DNA from: Embleya sp040629175
Lineage (GTDB): Bacteria > Actinomycetota > Actinomycetes > Streptomycetales > Streptomycetaceae
DNA: 64,000 bases
Reading direction: 5' to 3'
Assembly: GCF_040629175.1 (NCBI RefSeq)
Contig: NZ_JBEXUX010000020.1
Coordinates: 1-64,000, forward strand
Shown here: one piece after another, positions 32,589 through 38,593 of the stretch
Position numbering within the stretch: the first letter of the stretch is position 1
Layout: every line of letters starts with the position of its first letter
Notes under the pieces: model-generated
What the model was told of the DNA's origin: nothing
What the model saw: only the letters and a program-made list of their open reading frames with translations
Databases searched by the model: none
Program-made: the position numbers and the translations under genes

Positions 32589-33245
32589 TCAGGAATCCGA
32601 CCCGAGCAGCCTGCCGAGTTGCTCCTGGCAACGATCGAGTCGGGCCTGGAGCAGCGTGACCTCGGCGACCAGTTGCGGCACCAGCTCGTACTCGCCGCGT
32701 ACATAGGGACTCGCGTCGGCGCCGACCGGCACCCCGGCCAGGCGCGCGTACGACTCGAACGACAGCCCCACCCGCCCGGCCGCACACCCGGTACAACTGC
32801 CGACCAGGCCGCGCCGGCCCACGACCCCCGTACCCGCGTCGACCAGCAGCTCGGCCGGATTGCCACAGCCGCAGGCCCCCACCCGCACCGAGGTGACCCG
32901 CTGCCTGCTGTACCGGAAGCCGCGTTCGAAGCGGATGTAGTTGCCCAGTACGTCCACCCGCAGCAGCGCCGCGTGCCGATACTCGGTGACGCACATCAGC
33001 CCGCGCGCGTCGCTCTCGGCCGTCAGGCAATAGAACCCGCAGTCGCAGCGGGCCGCGGGCGGCCGATGCCGGCGCCCGTACGCACAGCGCGCCTCGGCCT
33101 CGACCTCGTACGCCTGGCCACGCCCGATCGACACCCCGGTGAAGCCCGCCCGATCACCGTCCACCGACAACAACAGCGCCGCGACCTTGAACCCCACGGG
33201 CGCGACGTCCGGCCGCTCCTCGGGCAGCCGCCGCCGGCCGATCAT
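32589..33245 (-). CDS. Cys-rich protein with C-terminal helix, unknown
   Basis: 218 aa. Three Cys clusters stand out: ARCDCGFYCL, VGACGCGNP and GSCTGCAAG, arranged as possible metal-binding loops, and a long C-terminal helix (LVAEVTLLQARLDRCQEQLG) that could be a coiled coil. The beginning (VAALLLSVDGDRAGFTGV) looks like a beta-rich domain with AYEVEAEARCAYGRRH. I do not recognise the family. The ATG overlaps the stop of a 57-aa gene (ATGA), so these two are coupled. It is the first large gene upstream of the small membrane protein. Confidence 0.65.
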   Translation of the reverse strand: MIGRRRLPEERPDVAPVGFKVAALLLSVDGDRAGFTGVSIGRGQAYEVEAEARCAYGRRHRPPAARCDCGFYCLTAESDARGLMCVTEYRHAALLRVDVLGNYIRFERGFRYSRQRVTSVRVGACGCGNPAELLVDAGTGVVGRRGLVGSCTGCAAGRVGLSFESYARLAGVPVGADASPYVRGEYELVPQLVAEVTLLQARLDRCQEQLGRLLGSDS

Positions 33246-33415
33246 CGCCCGGCGACCCCCGACGGCACCTCCGCCACACTCGGCCCCGAGGCCCGCGCGT
33301 CACCCCCGCGACCCTGCGTGCCCTCGGGCACCGCGGCGTCCCGCTCCCGCTCCTCCTCGACCCGCGTCGCCCGCTCCACCACCACACCCGTTGCCACCGG
33401 CCTGCCGAGCTGCAT
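33242..33415 (-). CDS. 57-aa small protein coupled to the Cys-rich protein
   Basis: Starts MQLGRPVATGVVVERATRV from an ATG with a strong GGGAGGGG ribosome binding site 6-7 bp upstream, and its TGA overlaps the ATG of the next gene. The second half is Glu/Arg-rich (EEERERDAAVPEGTQGRGG) and low-complexity, without membrane segments. The good start signal and tight coupling argue that it is a real gene, although no family is recognised. It may assist or regulate translation of the Cys-rich protein. Confidence 0.55.
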   Translation of the reverse strand: MQLGRPVATGVVVERATRVEEERERDAAVPEGTQGRGGDARASGPSVAEVPSGVAGR

Positions 33416-33563
33416 GGGAAACCCCTCCCGAATCGACTCCTCCCAGGATGTTCACCAGCCACACCCCCACCCACACCCGTCGACCGATCCCGACAAATCA
33501 CCCGGGAAAGCCGGCCAAACCAACCACCGGGTAACCGTGTCGCAAAGCCCGCCCGAACCTTGC

Positions 33564-33569
33564 TATCCT
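33564..33569 (+). promoter_or_regulatory. Probable -10 hexamer of the tRNA-Leu gene
   Basis: TATCCT lies about 37 bp before the mature tRNA. A perfect 8-bp hairpin (ACGCAGGG/CCCTGCGT, 33578-33599) fills the space between it and the tRNA and would be part of the 5' leader. No convincing -35 element is seen by eye. Confidence 0.35.
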
Positions 33570-33605
33570 TGCCGTGCACGCAGGGCCCCGCCCCTGCGTC
33601 CACTC

Positions 33606-33692
33606 GTCCGGGTGGCGGAATTGGCAGACGCGCTAGCTTGAGGTGCTAGTGCCCGAAAGGGCTTGGGGGTTCAAGTCCCCCCTCGGACACCA
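33606..33692 (+). tRNA. tRNA-Leu (GAG)
   Basis: Cloverleaf can be folded by hand: acceptor strand GTCCGGG pairs with CTCGGAC (one G-U), D arm GGCGGAATTGGCAGACGC, anticodon stem CTAGC/GCTAG with loop TTGAGGT giving anticodon GAG (reads CUC Leu), a long variable arm (TGCCCGAAAGGGCT) as expected for a class II tRNA, and T arm GGGGGTTCAAGTCCCCC. CCA is encoded (33690-33692). Long variable arm plus GAG identify leucine. It is a single-copy-type locus; tRNA-Leu genes are common integration sites, but no integrase is seen nearby. Confidence 0.97.
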
Positions 33693-33695
33693 GCG

Positions 33696-33727
33696 AGAAC
33701 CCCTGTCCATGGGGTTCTTTTGCTTTT
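33696..33727 (+). terminator. Rho-independent terminator of tRNA-Leu
   Basis: AGAACCCC pairs with GGGGTTCT across a 7-nt loop (TGTCCAT), followed by TTTGCTTTT. It begins 4 bp after the CCA end, a typical arrangement for a monocistronic tRNA. Confidence 0.85.
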
Positions 33728-33908
33728 CCGGGCCCATTGCTGCTCGGCGGCTCGCGCGCTCGCGCACCGAAAGTCTTTGACGCCCAGGGTAATCGGGCAA
33801 TTGCTGCACGTGTACGGGTGGGGCGGGGTGCCGGGCGGGGACGGGGGTGCGCGGTGTGGGAGCATCGGGGCCGCTGGGCTGGTGCTGCGACGACGGGGAA
33901 TCGGGAAC

Positions 33909-34523
33909 ATGCTTATTTGGGGCTTCAAGTCCATATTCAAGACGCTTTCCGAGGGCGTCTTTCATTGCCCGCGCTGTGGGGGTGATCGGCAGTATCACCT
34001 GAAGTTGGCCCGGCGCTGGTTCACGTTGTTCTTCATTCCGATCTTTCCGTTCAAGCAGCAGGGCACGCACGTCGAGTGCACGACCTGTGGTGGGACGTTC
34101 CACGACACGGTGCTGCAGGGTGCGACGAGCGCGCAGATCTCCGAGTTGTTGGGGCAGGGGATGCGGGCGCTCGCGGTGAGCATGCTGCGGGTGTCGGGTG
34201 CGCCGTCCACGGCGGCTCGCACGGTGGCCACCGCCGCGGTCGTCGAGGCCGGGGTGGCGTGGTACACGGTGGCGCAGTTGGACGCCGATCTCGCGGGCGC
34301 CGGCTTCGAGTTGCCTCCCGTGCTGGTGCCGCTCGGCGACCAACTCCAGCCGCAGGGACGCGAATGGCTGCTCACCCGGGCAACCCTGATCGCCGCGGCC
34401 GACGGCGGCGTCGGCTCCGCCGAGCGAGCACTGCTCGACCAGGTCGGCGGCCTGCTGCAGATGACCCCGGCCCACGTCACGGGAGTCGTCGAGACGGCCC
34501 AACGCACCGCACCGCACAACTGA
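33909..34523 (+). CDS. Zinc-ribbon protein with TerB-like C-terminal domain
   Basis: 204 aa. Two CxxC knuckles (FHCPRCGGDRQ near residue 20 and VECTTCGGTFHD near 57) form a zinc ribbon, separated by an amphipathic/hydrophobic segment (WFTLFFIPIFPF). The C-terminal half resembles the TerB tellurite-resistance helical domain: WLLTRATLIAAADGGVGSAE and LLDQVGGLLQMTPAHV. The combination is seen in small actinomycete proteins annotated as TerB-like; function is unknown. ATG 33909 is used since the frame before it runs through the tRNA. A strong hairpin follows the stop. Confidence 0.8.
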   Translation: MLIWGFKSIFKTLSEGVFHCPRCGGDRQYHLKLARRWFTLFFIPIFPFKQQGTHVECTTCGGTFHDTVLQGATSAQISELLGQGMRALAVSMLRVSGAPSTAARTVATAAVVEAGVAWYTVAQLDADLAGAGFELPPVLVPLGDQLQPQGREWLLTRATLIAAADGGVGSAERALLDQVGGLLQMTPAHVTGVVETAQRTAPHN

Positions 34524-34534
34524 CCAACCCTCCC

Positions 34535-34570
34535 GAGATCCCGCCTTCCCGAAAGGGTCGGCGGGATCTC
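34535..34570 (+). terminator. Terminator after the zinc-ribbon/TerB gene
   Basis: An 11-bp perfect stem GAGATCCCGCC/GGCGGGATCTC with a 14-nt loop that itself holds CCCGAAAGGG. It starts 12 bp after the stop codon at 34523; a weak T-rich tail (GTGTTTCG) follows. Confidence 0.8.
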
Positions 34571-34868
34571 GTGTTTCGTCGGCGCGGCGGCGGCACCGGT
34601 TTCGATCGTCGACCGGGTGCCATTGCCGGCCGGCGGGTTCGGGTGGAACCGGGGGTCTTTGCCCGCGAGTTGGGGGTGCGGCGGGGGGTGGTTGTCGAAT
34701 GGGCGTTCAATTTTGGGTCGGTGGGGGGCAAGGGCGGGGAATGTAGCGGTTGTTCGTCTTCGGGTGAGGGTTCGGCGGCTCCGGGTGGGTATCGAAGGAG
34801 CAGATAGTGCGCGTCGCGCGCACCACGGCGACTGCGCCGGATACCGGGACGACCAGGAGGACGTGGCC
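34571..34868. other. Gap before the 31-aa peptide gene
   Basis: About 300 bp without a recognisable gene. A 7-bp hairpin (GTGCGCG/CGCGCAC, 34807-34823) and a strong AGGAGG (34855-34860) close to its end belong to the leader of the small gene at 34869. Confidence 0.45.
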
Positions 34869-34964
34869 ATGACGCGGATCAGGATCGTCAAACGCCCCGT
34901 TTCCCCGCGGCCGCAGCCGCCGGCGGATTTGCGCACCCCGTCGGGGCGTCAGCTGCCCTATTGA
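34869..34964 (+). CDS. 31-aa basic Pro-rich peptide
   Basis: Starts MTRIRIVKRPVSPRPQPPAD and ends RTPSGRQLPY. The ATG has a consensus AGGAGG 8 bp upstream and a leader hairpin, unusually good signals for such a short frame. The product is strongly basic at the front and Pro-rich. No family recognised; it could be a leader peptide, a small regulatory or antimicrobial peptide. It lies between the terminated zinc-ribbon gene and an aldo/keto reductase pseudogene. Confidence 0.45.
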   Translation: MTRIRIVKRPVSPRPQPPADLRTPSGRQLPY

Positions 34965-35007
34965 CGTCGGCGGGTGCTTCCATGTCGCCGTCGACGTCGG
35001 CGGACGC

Positions 35008-35256
35008 TTGCTGCTGCGTGGCATTTCATACGCCGTGCGTACGCGGGTGCATGCGATCAGCGATGTGCAGATCGAGTACTCGCTGATCTCGTGCGGGATC
35101 GAGGGCGACATCCCGGCCGCGTGCCGCGTGCCGCGAGCCGGGCATCGGGATCACCGCGTGCGGCGTGCTCTCGCGTGGCCTGATCGGTGCGCACTGGTCC
35201 CGCGAGCGGGCGGTCGCGCCGGGTGACGTCCGGGCGATCAGCCCGCGCTCCCCCGA
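35008..35256 (+). pseudogene. Frameshifted central fragment of an aldo/keto reductase
   Basis: One frame gives VHAISDVQIEYSLISCGIEG followed by DIPAACR, then the homology continues in another frame as GIGITACGVLSRGLIGAHWS and RERAVAPGDVRAISPR. Together these match a contiguous stretch of IolS/YajO-type aldo/keto reductases (around catalytic His-distal residues up to the loop before the cofactor helix). The frame change lies near 35130, and both the N-terminal barrel and the C-terminal NADPH-binding end are missing. Clearly a decayed gene. It is not a copy of the intact reductase at 103-1146, whose sequence differs in this part. Confidence 0.8.
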
Positions 35257-35489
35257 GAGCGGGCGCCGACTGCTCCTGGCCGGCCTGACGAACCCCGGCA
35301 CACGGGGCCTGATCGCCCGGGGCGTCCCGATGCGTCGTCCGCCCGGGGGCGCCCTCGCGGGCGGCGTTGATCGAATGGGCATCGGACGTTGATTGACGCG
35401 CGTAACACTTGCGCGTCCAGGCGGCCTCGGCCGCCCTCTCCCGCCGGCCGGATGCCTGTGCCGGCACCGTCCGCAAAAGGAACCGCCCC

Positions 35490-36137
35490 ATGTCCGCCGT
35501 GCCCCATGCCGCCTTCTCCCCGCTCCTGCGCTTCACCGGGATTCGGCTCGTGCACACCGCACTGCGCCGCGATCTCGCGCCGATGCCGGGGCGGATTCGT
35601 GCCGTACCCACCGCCGAGGGCCCGCTCGTTGCCGATCTGTCCGCCCAATGGCGGCTGCTCGCTCGGATCCTGATGGCCCATCACGAGTACGAGGACGCCT
35701 GTCTGTGGCCGGTGTTGCGGGCGGCCCGGCCGGAACTGCGGTTGTTGCTCCATCGCCTGGAGGCCGACCATCACCGGATCGACCACGACCTGACCGTGGT
35801 CACCGCGATGATCGGCAGCCTGGACCGGGATCCGGAACGCTCGTGGATGGTGGCCGCCGCCGTCGAGGCGGTGCTGGAGACGGTCGACGCGCATCTGCGG
35901 GTGGAGGAGGTGCAGGTGTTGCCCGAACTGGCCGCGGTGGTCGCGGCGGGCGAGCACATCGGCACCCTCGGCGCCTCGCTCGCGGCGATCGACGCCGCCG
36001 ACGTGTTCGACGCCCCGATGCCGGGCCACCGGGCGCCCACCGACGCGATCACCTGGCTCCTGGACGGGATCACCGGTGTCTCGGGCGGTTGCGCCGAACC
36101 GATCCCGGGCCGCTTCCCGGGGCCCCGCACGGCCTGA
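35490..36137 (+). CDS. Hemerythrin-like HHE-domain protein
   Basis: 215 aa. The four-helix HHE pattern is clear: LVHTALRRDLAPMPG, LMAHHEYEDACLWPVL, LEADHHRIDHDLTVV and VDAHLRVEEVQVLPEL provide His and acidic ligands for a di-iron or other metal centre. Family members sense or store oxygen, iron or nitric oxide in the cytosol. ATG 35490 is preceded by AAAAGGA; the frame upstream reaches into low complexity. It stands alone on the strand after the reductase pseudogene. Confidence 0.88.
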   Translation: MSAVPHAAFSPLLRFTGIRLVHTALRRDLAPMPGRIRAVPTAEGPLVADLSAQWRLLARILMAHHEYEDACLWPVLRAARPELRLLLHRLEADHHRIDHDLTVVTAMIGSLDRDPERSWMVAAAVEAVLETVDAHLRVEEVQVLPELAAVVAAGEHIGTLGASLAAIDAADVFDAPMPGHRAPTDAITWLLDGITGVSGGCAEPIPGRFPGPRTA

Positions 36138-36410
36138 ACCACCTGCGGTACGTCCGCCCCCGATCCCGCCCGGTCCCGGGCCATCGCGGCCGGCGTACGC
36201 CTTGACCTGCTCTATGCCGGGTGCCGAGCGGAGGATCCGATTCCTCTCTACTCTTGACCTGATGACGAATCACCCCCCAAATGGCCCATGATGGTGGTCA
36301 CCCGTGGCGTTTGATGGGGTGTGTGCCGGTCGTCCACGGCACGCGTGGCATGCTGTGCCGTCAATGCTCTGCCGGATGGGGGAACGGCGGCCGTCCCGGG
36401 GGGATATCGG
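36138..36410. other. Promoter region of the ATP-grasp operon
   Basis: Contains two copies of CTTGACCTG (near 36202 and 36253), TTGAC-type hexamers that could be -35 elements, and a GGGGGGATATCGG leader just before the ATG at 36411. No gene is seen in it. Confidence 0.4.
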
Positions 36411-37382
36411 ATGAAAATGGCCTTGGCGTTCCTTGTCGAGGAGCACTACCGCCTCGACGGCATGCCGCTCGACGTGGTCCGCCAACTCGACGCCTGGGGA
36501 CATCACGTCGACGTCGTGCGTCCCGGCAGCTCGTTGATCGAGCTGTCCGACCTGATTCGTGCCGGTTCGCACGACGCTTGGGTGCTCAAGACGGTCTCCG
36601 GCGGTCCGGGGTTGAGCATGTTGGACGCCGCGGCGGCGCTCGGGCTCACCACGATCAACGACGCGCGGGCGATCCGTTCGGTGCGGGACAAGGCGGTGGC
36701 CGCGGTGATCGCGCGGGCGCACGGGTTGCCGATGCCGGTCACCTGGTTCGCCGCGGTGCCCGAGTTGCTCGCTTCGATCCCGGCCGATGCCTATCCGTTG
36801 GTGGTCAAGCCGGCCGGCGGTAGTTCGGGACGGGCGGTGCACCTGGTGTCCACGTCGGAGGACCTGGTTCGGCTTGGCGGCGAACTCGCGGGCGAGGGAC
36901 CGTTGTTGGCCCAGGTATACGTCCCGAATTCCGGAAAGGACATCAAGGTCTACGCGATTTCCGGCGAATTCCACGCGACGGTGCGGCGCTCGCCGCTGCA
37001 TCCCGGGCACGCGGTCCGAGAGACCCGGGTGCCGTTGTCGAGTGCGGTCGCCGCGCTCATGCACCGGATCGGCGAAGCCTTCGGGCTCGATCTGTTCGGC
37101 GTGGACGTCATCGAGGGCCCGGACGGCCCGATGGTCGTGGACATCAACGATTTTCCGAGCTTCCGCTGTGTGCCGGACGGTGTGGCGAGGGTGGCCCGTG
37201 CGGTGCTCGATCTCGCGGCCGGAGGCCGGGGAGTCGGTACCGGCGCGGCGGTCGCCGCGAGCCTGGCCGCGGTCCCGAGCGTCGCCGCCCGCACGTCGTT
37301 GCGCTCCCGGGCCGTGGTCACGCCCACGCGAGCCGGTACGAATGCCACCGTCGACGCCGCGCCGCCCGCGTACGTCGGCTGA
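36411..37382 (+). CDS. ATP-grasp ligase A (RimK-like) of a candidate RiPP locus
   Basis: 323 aa. The N-terminal pre-ATP-grasp domain (MALAFLVEEHYRLDGMPLDV) is followed by the ATP-grasp core: TTINDARAIRSVRDKAVAAV, YPLVVKPAGGSSGRAVHLV, LLAQVYVPNSGKDIKVYAI, FGLDLFGVDVIEGPDG and the metal ligands in MVVDINDFPSF. ATP-grasp enzymes form amide or ester bonds through acyl-phosphate intermediates; this type resembles RimK and peptide ligases. The C-terminal 70 residues are Ala/Val-rich extra sequence. It starts at ATG 36411 (36417 also possible) and is 16 bp from the second ligase. Confidence 0.85.
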   Translation: MKMALAFLVEEHYRLDGMPLDVVRQLDAWGHHVDVVRPGSSLIELSDLIRAGSHDAWVLKTVSGGPGLSMLDAAAALGLTTINDARAIRSVRDKAVAAVIARAHGLPMPVTWFAAVPELLASIPADAYPLVVKPAGGSSGRAVHLVSTSEDLVRLGGELAGEGPLLAQVYVPNSGKDIKVYAISGEFHATVRRSPLHPGHAVRETRVPLSSAVAALMHRIGEAFGLDLFGVDVIEGPDGPMVVDINDFPSFRCVPDGVARVARAVLDLAAGGRGVGTGAAVAASLAAVPSVAARTSLRSRAVVTPTRAGTNATVDAAPPAYVG

Positions 37383-37398
37383 CGGGGCGCGTGCACAC

Positions 37399-38241
37399 GT
37401 GCTGCGTATCTGCCTCGTCACCGACCGTCCCGACCACCCCTTGCTGGCCGAAGCACGCGCTCTGTTGACGTTGCGTCACGAGGTGGTGGCGCTCGATCCG
37501 GACACCGTCACCGATCGGCATCCGATCAGCGCCGACGTGTACCTGCTCAAGGCGCGCACGGCCAAGGCGCTCGCGTTCGCCGAGCGGGCCGAGCGGGCCG
37601 GTGCCCGGGTGATCAACTCCCCTGCAGCCACGCGTGCTTGTCAGGATCGGGTACGCATGGCCGAACTCGCCTGGGCGGCCCGGCTGCCGTTCCCGGACAC
37701 CCGGGCGTTTGCCTCGCCCGGCCGGTTGCTCGCCGCCGATCCGAGGTTCCCCCTCATGGTCAAGAGCCGACACAGCCGCCGCGACGACCTGGTGGCCCGC
37801 GTCGACGATCGCGACGCGTTGCGTGCGTTGGCCCGGGAGTGGCCGGACGAACCCATCGTGGCCCAGGAGTTCGTCGACAACGGCGGCTGGGACCACAAGT
37901 TGTGGGTGGTCGACGGCCAGGTTTTCGCGGGCCTGCGCCGTACCGCGCTCGACGGCCCTGCGGAGACCAAGCCGATCAGCCCCGAGGACCTCCCGGCGGG
38001 CTGGTCCGCGCTCGCGCGTCGGGTGGGCACCGCGTTCGGCCTCGACGTCTACGGGGTGGACATCCTGGAGGTGGCCGGCGTGCCGTCGATCATCGACGTG
38101 AATGCTTTTCCCGGCATGCGGGAGATGCGCGGAGCGCCCGAGGCGCTTGCGGCGTTGGCCGTACGGACCGGAAAAGCGGATATGTCCCGCGTGGGTTCGG
38201 TGGGGGGAAACAAGCGATTTATTCGGGCGAGTCGGGACTGA
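37399..38241 (+). CDS. ATP-grasp ligase B (RimK-like) of a candidate RiPP locus
   Basis: 280 aa, GTG start. N-terminal domain MLRICLVTDRPDHPLLAEA; core motifs VINSPAATRACQDRVRMAEL, FPLMVKSRHSRRDD, PIVAQEFVDNGGWDHKLWVV, FGLDVYGVDILEVAGVP and IIDVNAFPGMREM, where Asp and Asn bind Mg-ATP. It is related to ligase A but shorter and with a distinct first half, so the two probably have different tasks or form a heterodimer. The TMR-like tail after EALAALAVRTG is basic. The repeat peptide gene follows after 71 bp on the same strand. Confidence 0.85.
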   Translation: MLRICLVTDRPDHPLLAEARALLTLRHEVVALDPDTVTDRHPISADVYLLKARTAKALAFAERAERAGARVINSPAATRACQDRVRMAELAWAARLPFPDTRAFASPGRLLAADPRFPLMVKSRHSRRDDLVARVDDRDALRALAREWPDEPIVAQEFVDNGGWDHKLWVVDGQVFAGLRRTALDGPAETKPISPEDLPAGWSALARRVGTAFGLDVYGVDILEVAGVPSIIDVNAFPGMREMRGAPEALAALAVRTGKADMSRVGSVGGNKRFIRASRD

Positions 38242-38312
38242 TGGAACGGTAGTGGTCTTGGGTTTTGTGACTCGGGGCCGAAAGATCGCAAGGATGTGCG
38301 GCGGGGCCGATC

Positions 38313-38543
38313 ATGGGATACGTTCTACGCAGTGAATCCCAGTCCAAGAACTCGTTTTTTCAGGACGGCTTCGGCATGCTCATGTTCTCCGCACCGATTC
38401 TCTTCGCCCTACTGCCGGTCGACCTGCTCGGGTCCGCTTTCGATTCGAATATGCTTTCGAGCATCCACGAGACATTCATGATGTCGATGCGCGATACATT
38501 CATGATGGGTTTCTCGAACCTCCGCGAGACTTTCATGATGTAA
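38313..38543 (+). CDS. 76-aa peptide with three (E/D)TFMM repeats, candidate RiPP precursor
   Basis: Begins MGYVLRSESQSKNSFFQDGF, has a hydrophobic stretch (MLMFSAPILFALLPVDLLG, about residues 22-40), and ends in three near-identical pentapeptides: HETFMM, RDTFMM and RETFMM, spaced by 3 and 6 residues, the last being the very C-terminus. Repeated Thr next to Glu/Asp is what side-chain ester- or amide-forming ATP-grasp enzymes (graspetide type) use, and the preceding genes are two ATP-grasp ligases. An alternative is a small membrane peptide with a repetitive tail. Codon use is less GC-rich than neighbours. The start lacks a strong ribosome binding site. Confidence 0.65.
   Translation: MGYVLRSESQSKNSFFQDGFGMLMFSAPILFALLPVDLLGSAFDSNMLSSIHETFMMSMRDTFMMGFSNLRETFMM
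38469..38540 (+). repeat. Three 15-bp repeats encoding (E/D)TFMM
   Basis: Units GAGACATTCATGATG (38469), GATACATTCATGATG (38493) and GAGACTTTCATGATG (38526). The codon starts are 24 and 33 bp apart and the TTCATGATG core is invariant, while the Glu/Asp and Thr codons vary silently or conservatively, which suggests selection on the encoded peptide. Confidence 0.85.
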
Positions 38544-38593
38544 CCGAGTGGTTGTGGCTTGCCCTCGTCGGCCGGTCGAGGAGTCCCGCGGGC

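Noticed and set aside
33606..34523. tRNA-Leu as an integration site of a mobile element
   Set aside because: No integrase, no direct repeat of the tRNA 3' end was noticed, and the tRNA has its own terminator followed by ordinary genes.
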